From Paractinoplanes bogorensis (GTDB lineage Bacteria; Actinomycetota; Actinomycetes; Mycobacteriales; Micromonosporaceae), in assembly GCF_018829635.1 (NCBI RefSeq), contig NZ_JAHKKG010000003.1, positions 558,001 to 622,000 on the forward strand: a stretch of 64,000 nt of DNA, given 5' to 3'. The position numbers and the translations under genes are program-made. The first letter of the stretch is position 1, and each line of letters starts with the position of its first letter. The notes under the pieces were generated by a model. It searched no databases, was not told where the DNA came from, and saw only the letters and a program-made list of their open reading frames with translations. Shown one piece after another: positions 17,972-26,357 of the stretch.

Positions 17972-20900
17972 GGCAACGCCGCGGTGTGCCTGCCGTCCCC
18001 GGTCACCGTGAACCAGCCGGCCAGCGCGAACAGCACGACCGGCAGCAGGAAGCGCGCCCAGCCGACGGCCCCGCGCAGCCACTGCCGGTCGTTGCTGTCC
18101 AGGTGCGGGCGCAGGGCCCGCAGGGTCACCACGACGGCGAGCCCGAGCGCGGCCAGCCCGGCCGCGGTCAGCCCGCCCACGATCAGCAGGGCCGCCCCGC
18201 CGACCAGGGGTGGCAACAGCCATCGGCGCCGCCGCCGGGCCGGTGCCACCACCCCGGCGGGAGCGGGCCGCCGGGACGGCACGTAGGCGGCCACGGCCAC
18301 GCCGGTCAGCAGCACCGCGCCCGCGCCGAGGGCGACGCCGAAGGTCTGGTCGGGCGCGAATCGCAGGGTCACCTCGCCCGCCGGGCCGGCCGGCACGATC
18401 CAGCCCTGCTGCCAGCCGTCGACGATCAGCGGCCGTAGGGTCTGACCGGCCATGGTGGCCTCCCAGCCCGGGTTGGTGTTCTCGCGCAGGGCGAGCACCC
18501 GCTGGGCCGGGGACGGGTCGAGGTGCAGCCGGCGGTTGGTCGAGGTCCAGTCGTCGATGCGTACGGGACTCTCCAGACCGGCCGTGGTCTCGGTCTCGCC
18601 GGCTCCCTGACCGGAGGCCGGCCCGCGCAGCGGGGTGAGGTTGAGCCGCAGCGGATCGGCCGACGCGGACGCGATCGCCACCACCCGGGTGTCGCCCGCC
18701 GTCATCCGGACCGGAGTGTTCGCCGCCGGGCCGCACAGTCGCGTGGCCACCTCGCGCATCTCGAGCAGCTCGCGGCGGCTGGCCACCAGCTGGGTGGTGC
18801 GCTGCACCCCGCCGATCGACACGGTCGGACCGGTCCCGCACTTGAGGTAGAGCTTGCGGTCGGGGTCGGCCCGCAGCGCCGGCGGGTCGTCCAGCACGCT
18901 CAGCTCGCTGACCCCGATCGGCAGTTCCCGGGTGGTGTCGCGATAGGGGTCGAGCGATCGTGCGGGCAGCGAGTTGGAGAAGAGCACGGTGATCGCCCCG
19001 GTGCGCAACGGCGGGTCGAAGCGCAGCGAGCCGCCGTCGTCCAGATAGCCGCTGCGCACGCCGGTGTCGCCGAGCGCGGTGACCTGCCAGACCTTGGAGG
19101 CGGCGACCCCGCCGGCCAGCCGGATCCGGATCCCGTTGACCTGTCTCGGCTTGAGGAAGCTCAGCCGCAGCCACGGGTTCTCGTCCTCGTCGGAGGCGTA
19201 CCAGGTGGTGCCGGGGTCTCCGTCGGCGACCACGCCGGGCCGGGCCGCCGGGTCGGCGATGCCGCTGCTGGACGCGGTCACGCTGGGCACGATGCCGCGG
19301 GTCGTCGACGCCGCACCACCCGGGTCGAGCAGGGCGTTGAGCGCCGATCCAGGCTTGGGTTTTGCCCGTACGGACACCCGGTACTGCGACGTCTCGGGCA
19401 CCTGGACCGTACGGTCGATCCAGCCGGCGTCCTCGGAGTCGCGCGCCTTCCCGCCCGAGCAGTACGGGCGGCCCGCCGCGAAGTAGCAGGACGGGGTGGA
19501 CGGCGCGGCGGTGAACACCATGGCCGCGGCCCGCCCGGGCACCGGCGACGCGGGAACCACGAGCGTGCGCTGGGGGACGACGCCGGGGATGGTCATCTCG
19601 GTGATGCCGACGCCGCCGTAGCCGAGCCGCACGTCGCGGACCGTGTCCACAGTGACGCGAACGGTGTCGGCCGGGATGTCGCCGGGCAGCGGGATGGTCA
19701 CGGTGGTGCCGTAGATCTCGCGGGTCACCGGCTCGTTCGGCCCGACCCGCACGGTGAGGCGCGTGGGCAGCGAGTCGGTGCCCTGGTCGAGGGTGAGCCC
19801 GATCTGGTTGACGACCCGCTTCTGCGGTAGTTCGACCTCGAGCCACTGACCGGCCGAGGGTGCGCCCGGCGCGGACCGCCACGAGGTGCCGGGGTTGCCG
19901 TCGAGGGCGGCGAACGGCTGGTGGGCCGGGCGCGATCCCTGCAGCGGATCGGCCTCGGAGTAGGCGCTGGAGGCGCGGACCGACTTGATGCCGGTGTAGC
20001 GGACCACCGTGTCCTGGCGGTCGCCCCAGGCGGGCAGATAGTCGCGGGCGGGCGCGTCGAGCCGCCCGTCGTCGCCCGCCTCGAGCGTGGCCGACGCGCG
20101 GTCGGTGGCCATGCCGAACGCGACCTCGCGGCGGCGCATCCCGTCGGTCATCACCACCGGGCCGGCCGGCAGATCGTCCGGCCGGTCCCCGGCCAGCACC
20201 GTGGGACCCTCCGAGATCTGGCCCGCGGCCACGGCCGGGAGCAGTGACTCGGGTCCGCCGACCACGGTGGTAAGCGCGCTCGCGGCGTACGCGGAAACGG
20301 GTTTGACCAGGCGGTCGACCTGCCACACCTCGAGCGCGGGGACCCGCACGTCGAGCCCGTCGTCGACGAAGACACCGGGCAACCCGCCGCCGCCCACAGT
20401 CGGGCCGAAGGTAGCCACCGGGGTGAGCCCGGCTGAGCGCAACAGGGCCTGACGGGCGACGATCGGCTCGGTGGCCTGGGCCCGGCCGTAGTTCAGGTCG
20501 GAGCGCAGCAGCAGGTAGCGCACGCCGGAGCGGGACAGCAGGCCGGCCAGGCCGGGGGAGCCGGAACCGTTGGCCAGGACCTCCTCGACCGAGTCGAGCA
20601 GGCGGATGGTGGCGGCCGGGGTGAGCGGGATCGAGTTGCGCACGCCCCAGCGGCTGTGCAGCAGGGCCTGGGTGATCTCGTCGCTCGGGCGGCCCCACAG
20701 GTATTGCGGGAAGCGCGCGGCCGGCACCACGAGGACCTGCTCCTGGTCGAGGTTCTTGTCGAGCCACTTGGCGGCGTCGTGCCAGTAGCCGGGCACCTCG
20801 GTGAAGCTGCCGGGCGGGGTCAGACCGCCTGCCAGGGCCGGGCTGGCCACACCCGCGATCGCCACCAGCGCGACACCGGTGACTACCCCGGCTCGCATAC

Positions 20901-22113
20901 GTGCGGGCTTTCTGTCCCGAGACGTGGTGGCCGAACGCATCGCGAGGCCGAGCAGGTGGGCCAGGCCGAGGATGAGCGGCAGGCGCAGCACGACGTCGAA
21001 CTTGTGGACGTTGCGCAGTGGGGCGCCGGCACCGTCGAGGAACGCGCGCTGGCCGTCGGCGAACAGGCCGCCGATCGCGCCGACGTGGCCCAGGCCGACC
21101 AGGGCGAGCCCGGCCAGCAGGCCGGTGATCAGGAACCAGCGGTGCGGCATGCCCCGGCGGGCCAGCCCGGCGATGCCCAGCCCGGCCACCACCAGAGTCG
21201 CGATGATCACGGCGTGCTCGGTGGCCAGGCGCCAGGCAGCCGGCCACAGCGGACCGAACGCACTGCTCAGGTAGGCGTGCCAGTGCGAGGCGCCGCGCAG
21301 CACGGTCACCGCGTCGGTCGGCGCGGTGGTCACGGCGGCGGTCTCGATGTAGTCGAGGAAGGGCGGGCTGTACCGGCCGAGCAGCAGCAGCGGGACAAGC
21401 CACCACGCGGTGGCGGCGGCGACCGCGGCACCCCAGGCGACCAGCGCGGTGAACCGCAGCCGGGCCGGGCGCAGGCCGGCCAGCCACAGCACGGCGAGCG
21501 GGACGACGGCGAGCACGGCGGTCGCGTTGACGCCGCCCGCGCACGCCACCACCAGGGCCGACCGGGTCACCGCACGGCGTACGGAAACGCCCTGGCGCAG
21601 CCCGATCAGCGGCACCAGCACCCACGGGGCCAGCGCGCTGGGCCAGGCCTCGACCGAGATCGGGCCGAGCTCGGTGAGGATCCGCGGGGAGAGGGCGAAG
21701 GCGACGCCGGCGATGACGCGGGCCCACGGGGTGCCGATCCGCAGCCGCTCGGCCAGCATCACCAGGCCGGTGAAGGCCAGGCTGAGCAGCAGCGCCCACC
21801 ACAGCCGCTGAACCACCCAGGCCGGGATGGCCAGGAGCTTGCCGAGGAGGAAAAAGGGGCCCATGGGCCAGAGATAGCCGTATGCCTGATTTTGCAGTTG
21901 ACCGAAAGTCCCAGCCGGATCCCAGACATGCAGGGCCCGGCCGAGCCAGCCGGCCGGATCGATCACCAGGTCAACCTTGGTATCGATCGCAGTCGACCCG
22001 GGATCCTGCAGAAACGCGATCGCGGTCAGACCGGCGCAGACCGCGAGCAGGCGCAAACGCCAGACAGAACGCGGAACGCCATCGTCCACTGACGATTTCA
22101 CCGCCGGCCGCAT
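17893..22113 (-). CDS. aftD: AftD-like alpha-(1->3)-arabinofuranosyltransferase (DUF3367)
   Basis: A 1406-residue GT-C type membrane glycosyltransferase, close to the about 1400 residues of mycobacterial AftD. The N-terminal third is polytopic, and the first loop holds the acidic residues expected for GT-C catalysis (IDTKVDLVIDP). It is followed by VWDPAGTFGQLQNQAYGYLWPMGPFF, typical of the family. Two discoidin-like carbohydrate-binding modules follow (around residues 700-850 and 960-1080), and four C-terminal helices end the protein. GGGAG precedes ATG 22113. In mycobacteria AftD branches arabinan in arabinogalactan and lipoarabinomannan, using decaprenyl-phosphoarabinose. The acceptor here is unknown. 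Confidence 0.9.
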   Translation of the reverse strand: MRPAVKSSVDDGVPRSVWRLRLLAVCAGLTAIAFLQDPGSTAIDTKVDLVIDPAGWLGRALHVWDPAGTFGQLQNQAYGYLWPMGPFFLLGKLLAIPAWVVQRLWWALLLSLAFTGLVMLAERLRIGTPWARVIAGVAFALSPRILTELGPISVEAWPSALAPWVLVPLIGLRQGVSVRRAVTRSALVVACAGGVNATAVLAVVPLAVLWLAGLRPARLRFTALVAWGAAVAAATAWWLVPLLLLGRYSPPFLDYIETAAVTTAPTDAVTVLRGASHWHAYLSSAFGPLWPAAWRLATEHAVIIATLVVAGLGIAGLARRGMPHRWFLITGLLAGLALVGLGHVGAIGGLFADGQRAFLDGAGAPLRNVHKFDVVLRLPLILGLAHLLGLAMRSATTSRDRKPARMRAGVVTGVALVAIAGVASPALAGGLTPPGSFTEVPGYWHDAAKWLDKNLDQEQVLVVPAARFPQYLWGRPSDEITQALLHSRWGVRNSIPLTPAATIRLLDSVEEVLANGSGSPGLAGLLSRSGVRYLLLRSDLNYGRAQATEPIVARQALLRSAGLTPVATFGPTVGGGGLPGVFVDDGLDVRVPALEVWQVDRLVKPVSAYAASALTTVVGGPESLLPAVAAGQISEGPTVLAGDRPDDLPAGPVVMTDGMRRREVAFGMATDRASATLEAGDDGRLDAPARDYLPAWGDRQDTVVRYTGIKSVRASSAYSEADPLQGSRPAHQPFAALDGNPGTSWRSAPGAPSAGQWLEVELPQKRVVNQIGLTLDQGTDSLPTRLTVRVGPNEPVTREIYGTTVTIPLPGDIPADTVRVTVDTVRDVRLGYGGVGITEMTIPGVVPQRTLVVPASPVPGRAAAMVFTAAPSTPSCYFAAGRPYCSGGKARDSEDAGWIDRTVQVPETSQYRVSVRAKPKPGSALNALLDPGGAASTTRGIVPSVTASSSGIADPAARPGVVADGDPGTTWYASDEDENPWLRLSFLKPRQVNGIRIRLAGGVAASKVWQVTALGDTGVRSGYLDDGGSLRFDPPLRTGAITVLFSNSLPARSLDPYRDTTRELPIGVSELSVLDDPPALRADPDRKLYLKCGTGPTVSIGGVQRTTQLVASRRELLEMREVATRLCGPAANTPVRMTAGDTRVVAIASASADPLRLNLTPLRGPASGQGAGETETTAGLESPVRIDDWTSTNRRLHLDPSPAQRVLALRENTNPGWEATMAGQTLRPLIVDGWQQGWIVPAGPAGEVTLRFAPDQTFGVALGAGAVLLTGVAVAAYVPSRRPAPAGVVAPARRRRRWLLPPLVGGAALLIVGGLTAAGLAALGLAVVVTLRALRPHLDSNDRQWLRGAVGWARFLLPVVLFALAGWFTVTGDGRHTAALPQLAAVATGVALWLSVVFAGGGRRRR

Positions 22114-22177
22114 GTTGCTCCCGATTGCCCGTTGCGGAGTCGCCGGGCGACCCCATATCGTGACCCGACCGCGAATG

Positions 22178-22191
22178 CTACTCGCGAGTAG
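22178..22191. promoter_or_regulatory. Perfect 14-bp palindrome before the GT4 gene
   Basis: CTACTCG/CGAGTAG is a perfect palindrome in the divergent 80-base region between aftD and the GT4 gene. Its right arm abuts the ribosome-binding region (AGTAGGGG) of the GT4 gene. It may be an operator for one or both genes. Confidence 0.4.
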
Positions 22192-22193
22192 GG

Positions 22194-23393
22194 GTGATTG
22201 TGGACACTATTTCGGCTGATGCCCGGCACGTGCTGTTCCTCAACTGGCGCGATACCCGGAACCCGCAGGGAGGCGGTTCCGAGGTGTACGTCGAGCGGAT
22301 CGCCGCCGAGCTCATGCGGCGTGGTCATCGCGCCACGCTGCTCTGCGCGAGCCACCGGTTCGGGCCCGCCGAGGAGCGTACGACGGACGGCGTCCGGGTC
22401 CTGCGGCGCGGGGGGCGGCACACGCTCTACCTGCGCGCGGCCCTGCTCTGGCTGGCCGGATATCTCGGCCTCGGGCCGCTCAGCCGGCGCCACGGCCGCC
22501 CCGGCGTGATCGTCGACGTCGGCAACGGGCTGCCCTTCCTGGCCCCGGTCTGGTCCCGCGTCCCGGTCATCGCACTCGTGCACCACGTGCACCGCGAGCA
22601 GTGGCCGGTGGTGCTCAGCCCGCGGCTGGCCAAGTTCGGCTGGTGGATCGAGTCGTCCCTCTCGCCCCGCGTGTATCGCAAGTGCCGCTACGTGACCGTC
22701 TCGGCCGCGACCCGCGACGAGCTCGCGGTTCTCGGCGTCGACCCGGAACGGGTGTCGATCATCCACAACGGCACTCCGGACATGACGACCGCGGCTCCGG
22801 TGGACCGTACGGCCGATCCGTCGCTCGTGGTGCTGGGCAGGCTCGTCCCGCACAAGCAGGTCGAGGTGGCGATCGACGCGGTGGCGGCGCTCGCCGATGA
22901 ACTGCCCGGGATCACGCTGGTGGTGGCCGGGCAGGGCTGGTGGGACGTGGCCCTGAAGGACTACGCGGCGAGCCTGGGGGTGGCCGATCGGGTGCGGTTC
23001 GCCGGGTTCGTCGACGACGCGCAGAAGCGGACCCTGCTCAGCGAGGCCTGGGTGGCGCTGACGCCGTCGCTCAAGGAGGGCTGGGGCCTGACCATCGTCG
23101 AGGCGGCCGCCGTGGGCACGCCCAACGTGGCCTTCCGCGGCGCCGGGGGCGTCGAGGAATCCCTTGTCGACGGTCGGACCGGACTGCTGGCCGACGACTC
23201 GGCGGACTACACCGAAAAGGTCCGTCAGCTGCTGACCGATCACAATCGGAGGCTCGCGATGGGCACGGCGGCGCGGGCGCACGCGGCACGGTTCACCTGG
23301 CCGGCGGCGGGCGAGCGGTTCGCCGCCCTCGTCGAGGGTGCGAGCCACGTCCCGGCGCCGGCTTCGGCGGACCGGACCTATCTGGTGCCGTAG
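22194..23393 (+). CDS. Glycosyltransferase family 4
   Basis: A 399-residue GT-B fold enzyme. It has an N-terminal NWRDTRNPQGGGSEVYVERIA motif (acceptor-side glycine loop), ALVHHVHREQWP, and the donor-binding half with VVLGRLVPHKQVEVAID, FAGFVDDAQKRTLLSEAWVALTPSLKEGWGLTIVEAAAVGTPNVAFRG (the E-x7-E block), ending with a short tail. GTG at 22194 is listed, but GTG at 22200 has the better spacing to AGTAGGGG. It acts at the cytoplasmic membrane face on a nucleotide-sugar donor, probably a hexose. It is divergent from aftD. From memory, the mycobacterial counterpart neighbourhood has the same enzyme class (Rv0225). Confidence 0.92.
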   Translation: MIVDTISADARHVLFLNWRDTRNPQGGGSEVYVERIAAELMRRGHRATLLCASHRFGPAEERTTDGVRVLRRGGRHTLYLRAALLWLAGYLGLGPLSRRHGRPGVIVDVGNGLPFLAPVWSRVPVIALVHHVHREQWPVVLSPRLAKFGWWIESSLSPRVYRKCRYVTVSAATRDELAVLGVDPERVSIIHNGTPDMTTAAPVDRTADPSLVVLGRLVPHKQVEVAIDAVAALADELPGITLVVAGQGWWDVALKDYAASLGVADRVRFAGFVDDAQKRTLLSEAWVALTPSLKEGWGLTIVEAAAVGTPNVAFRGAGGVEESLVDGRTGLLADDSADYTEKVRQLLTDHNRRLAMGTAARAHAARFTWPAAGERFAALVEGASHVPAPASADRTYLVP

Positions 23394-23539
23394 ACCCCGG
23401 GTACGACCTGGGTGTCGTCCGTGGTCGCCGCGGCGTCCGACGACTTGCTGGTCAGGCTGGACGCCAGGGCGACCGACCCGATAGCACCGAGAGCCAGGGC
23501 GATCACCCCGGCCAGGACCAGGGGAAGGGCCTTACGCAT
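23378..23539 (-). CDS. DUF2613-type secreted/membrane miniprotein
   Basis: A 53-residue reading frame starting at ATG 23539, with AAGGAG eight bases upstream (five-base gap after the GGAG T). The product is one hydrophobic helix (MRKALPLVLAGVIALALGAI, continuing GSVALAS) followed by a short Ser/Thr/Asp-rich polar tail ending VVPGVYGTR. This is the form of the DUF2613 miniproteins found beside aftD in mycobacteria (Rv0236A, from memory). Its last 16 bases overlap the convergent end of the GT4 gene. The helix may be an uncleaved signal anchor or a signal peptide with an ALA-S cleavage site. Role unknown, probably in the same envelope process. Confidence 0.78.
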   Translation of the reverse strand: MRKALPLVLAGVIALALGAIGSVALASSLTSKSSDAAATTDDTQVVPGVYGTR

Positions 23540-23585
23540 GTGGGGACTCCTTCAAGGGACTGCGATGTGCGCGGGACGTTACCAC

Positions 23586-25082
23586 CTAGTAACTTCTTTG
23601 CGAAGACCCGTTCTCGTACAACTGGAGGTCGGATCCGGCATGCACCATTGTCAATCCGGCCAGGGCGGCGGGCGGGACCGGGGGCTCACCCTCGACCCGC
23701 TGCACGACGACCCAGCGCATGCCCAGTTGGGCCAGGGGCTGCCCGGCGGCCAGAACCCGGCGGATCTCGGCCGCCCGGGTGCTCTCGCCGGCGATCACCT
23801 GACCCCCGACGAGCAGGCGATCGTCGCGCACGACATCGGCGTCGACGAAGCGGGGGAGCGGGTCGATCACGGTCCTTCCCCGGTTCCACCGGTAGGTGTG
23901 GTAGCCCACGAACGGCAGCGAGACGACCTCACCCGGCGACGCCTCGATCGTGCGGGCCACCACGGCGAAGTCGGCCGGGTAGCTCACCGGCCGCAGGCGT
24001 CCGCCCGCGCCGAACGCGAGGTCGGGCATGACCACCAGGGGCAGAACGAGGGCGCCGGCGAGGATGGCCCGGCTATGGAGGCGCTCGGCGCCGAGCGCGG
24101 CACAAAGGGCGACGATCAGCGCGTACGGGATGAGGAACTTGGCGCCGTCCCGCAGCACCCCGGCACCCGGCAGCGTCGTCACGGCCCACTCGAGCAGGCC
24201 GCGCCCGCCCGGGACGACGGCCAGCGCGGCCAGCAGGAAACCGCCCCCGGCCAGGATCAGCAGGCGGATCGCCGTGCCGTCCGGCCACCGGTCGCGCAGC
24301 GGTCGCCAACCCGTTACGGCCAGCGCGAGCAGCAACAATGTGCCCAGCGGGACCAGTGGGGAGGAACGGCTGGGCAGAGTCGTCTGCGCGTTCCAGATGC
24401 CGCCGGTGCCCAGCAGCGCGCCGATCGGCCCGGTCCAGTCGGTGCCGCGCGCGGCGAAGGCGGCCACCCCGCCCGGATCGCTGCGCCCGTCGGCCTGACT
24501 GAACGCGGTGGCCAGCAGCCACGGCAGGTTGAGCAGGGCCGGGATGACCGCCTTGCGCGGCGCCAGGACGAGCACGGTCGCGAACGCGATGAGACCACCG
24601 GTCGGCGTCACCGCGGCGGGCAGACAGGCGACGAGAAGTTTCCACCACTCCTTCTTCAGCGTGCCCAAGATCCAGGGCAGGCTCCCGTACGCGAGAAGCA
24701 GTCCCCACTGCCCGAGGAGCAGACGCTCAGCGAGAAAGGGCGTCCACGCGTACGCCACCGCGGCGACCAGTCGCGGGCCGACGCGCTCGGTCGGCACCAG
24801 ACGGCCCGCGCCCCACGCGGCCAGCATCAGGATCGCGACCAGCGCCACCCGCTGGATCAGCCAGCCCGGCGCGACCAGCGAGGCGAGCGAGACCAGAGCG
24901 TCCTGCGGGACGGCGCGGGGCAGGGTGGCGCTCGGGACGATCAGGTCGGCCCGCAGCGGCTGGTGGGGCACGAACAACATGTCGTACGAGAGCACGTAGC
25001 CTGGCGCGGCCAGCGGGGCCAGCACGGCCGCGGTCACCACGACGGCCGTGGCCGGCAGCGCCCAGCGCGTCAGTCGGTGCAC
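23586..25082 (-). CDS. Polytopic membrane protein of the envelope locus (GT-C-like)
   Basis: About 498 residues from GTG 25082, which has AAGG eight bases before it. GTG 25091 is the alternative. Helices alternate with short loops, including ALPATAVVVTAAVLAPLA, LAAWGAGRLVP, FLAERLLLGQWGLLLAYGSLPWIL and a lumen-side C-terminal domain (VVSLPFVGYHTYRWNRGRT, MRWVVVQRVEGEPP). The layout of a polytopic N-terminal part plus an exported C-terminal domain resembles GT-C glycosyltransferases, and the position between aftD and a flippase gene fits. No catalytic motif is certain, and it could be a conserved accessory (compare Rv0226c in mycobacteria, from memory). It is divergent from the flippase gene with only 31 bases between starts. 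Confidence 0.75.
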   Translation of the reverse strand: MHRLTRWALPATAVVVTAAVLAPLAAPGYVLSYDMLFVPHQPLRADLIVPSATLPRAVPQDALVSLASLVAPGWLIQRVALVAILMLAAWGAGRLVPTERVGPRLVAAVAYAWTPFLAERLLLGQWGLLLAYGSLPWILGTLKKEWWKLLVACLPAAVTPTGGLIAFATVLVLAPRKAVIPALLNLPWLLATAFSQADGRSDPGGVAAFAARGTDWTGPIGALLGTGGIWNAQTTLPSRSSPLVPLGTLLLLALAVTGWRPLRDRWPDGTAIRLLILAGGGFLLAALAVVPGGRGLLEWAVTTLPGAGVLRDGAKFLIPYALIVALCAALGAERLHSRAILAGALVLPLVVMPDLAFGAGGRLRPVSYPADFAVVARTIEASPGEVVSLPFVGYHTYRWNRGRTVIDPLPRFVDADVVRDDRLLVGGQVIAGESTRAAEIRRVLAAGQPLAQLGMRWVVVQRVEGEPPVPPAALAGLTMVHAGSDLQLYENGSSQRSY

Positions 25083-25113
25083 GGCGGTCACCTTATGCGA
25101 GTCAGGGGTTGTT

Positions 25114-26334
25114 GTGGCTAGGCAGAACGGGATCGGCGCGGCCAAGGCCGGTCTGGCCGTCACCGCGGCCGGGGTGCTGGCCAACCTGCTGGCCTACGTC
25201 GTGCCGGTGGTCGGCGCCCGCCAGTTGAGCGCGGCCGACCTCAGCGCCCTGGCCACGCTGCTGGCGATGACCGCGATCGCGGGCGTGGCCAGCACCGGCC
25301 TGCAGATCGCGGTGGCCGTCCACCGCGCCCGGCACGGACCGTCCTCGGTGGCCCGCTCGGCCGCGCTGACCGTGCTGGTCACGGCCGGGGCACTGGTCGC
25401 GGCGCTGCCGATCGCCGTGCTCGTGCTGCGACTGCCGGTCTTCGCCACCGTGCTGGCCGGCGTCTCGACCGTCGGCGTGGTCGCGGCCGGGCGCTGGCTC
25501 GGCGAGATGCAGGGCGACCAGCGGTTCGGGCCGCTCGCGGTCGGGTTGGCCGTGCTGGCCGGCGGCCGCTACGGCGGTGTCGTGGTGGGCCTGGCCGCGG
25601 GGATGGGCCTGACCGGTGCGCTGCTGCTCGGCGCGGCCACCGCCGTCCTCGTGCTGCCGGTGCTGCACCTGCTGGCCCGGCGGCCCGGTGTCGCCGCGGA
25701 CGGGCAACCGCTGACCGCGCGGGCGGTGCTGACCGCGGGCGGCGCGACGCTGGCCATGCTCGTGGTCTCCTACGCCGACCTGCTGCTGGCCCGCCGGTTC
25801 CTGCCGTTCGACGCCTCCGGGGCGTACGCGGTCGGGACCGTGCTGACCAAGGGCGCGCTGTGGGCGCCGCAGGTCGTCACCATCCTGGCGTTGCCCCGCC
25901 TGGCCCAGTCCGACCGGCGGACGCTGCGGGTCGCGCTGGCCCTGGTCGCCGCGTGCGGTGTGGTGCTGGTGGCCGGGGCGGCGGTCGCCGGCGGGCTCGC
26001 GTTCCGGTTGGCGGGCGGACCTGGTTACGCCGATCTGGGCCGCTATGCGCCCGTCTTCGCGGCCACCGGTGCCGTCTACGGCGTGCTCTTCGTGCTGGTC
26101 AACGCGCAGGTCGCGGCGGGTGCCCGGTGGCCCGCGGCGCCGCTGTGGGCCTCGGCCGCCGGGTTCGCCCTGGTCGCCTGGCTGGCACTGCCGCACACCG
26201 TGCCCGGCATCGCGTTCGGTGCCCTGGGCACCGCGGTGGTCGCCCTCGTGATCACCTCAGTCCTGGTTGGACTGCGGTTGCGGGCGCCCGTTACCGAGCC
26301 GTCACCCGGGCATGCAACGCTGTCCGTCGATTGA
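25114..26334 (+). CDS. Polysaccharide flippase-like membrane protein (MOP superfamily)
   Basis: A 406-residue protein with about twelve hydrophobic helices. The opening (GLAVTAAGVLANLLAYVVPV, then GARQLSAADLSALATLLAM) is the usual start of Wzx/RfbX-like oligosaccharide exporters. A second half begins VLTAGGATLAMLVVSYADLLLARRFLPFDASGAYAVG, matching the repeated lobe of the MOP fold. GTG 25114 has AGGGG six bases before it. It probably translocates a lipid-linked glycan made by the neighbouring glycosyltransferases. It ends next to the start region of the secreted propeller-FN3 gene, which is likely co-transcribed. Confidence 0.83.
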   Translation: MARQNGIGAAKAGLAVTAAGVLANLLAYVVPVVGARQLSAADLSALATLLAMTAIAGVASTGLQIAVAVHRARHGPSSVARSAALTVLVTAGALVAALPIAVLVLRLPVFATVLAGVSTVGVVAAGRWLGEMQGDQRFGPLAVGLAVLAGGRYGGVVVGLAAGMGLTGALLLGAATAVLVLPVLHLLARRPGVAADGQPLTARAVLTAGGATLAMLVVSYADLLLARRFLPFDASGAYAVGTVLTKGALWAPQVVTILALPRLAQSDRRTLRVALALVAACGVVLVAGAAVAGGLAFRLAGGPGYADLGRYAPVFAATGAVYGVLFVLVNAQVAAGARWPAAPLWASAAGFALVAWLALPHTVPGIAFGALGTAVVALVITSVLVGLRLRAPVTEPSPGHATLSVD

Positions 26335-26357
26335 TCGGCGTGGACGGGGGTCCCTGC

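Noticed and set aside
16730..21802. A 1690-codon open frame on the reverse strand, overlapping most of aftD
   Set aside because: It lacks family motifs and is Arg/Pro/Gly-rich, as expected of a shadow frame in high-GC DNA. The aftD frame has membrane helices, a start with GGGAG and known domain patterns.
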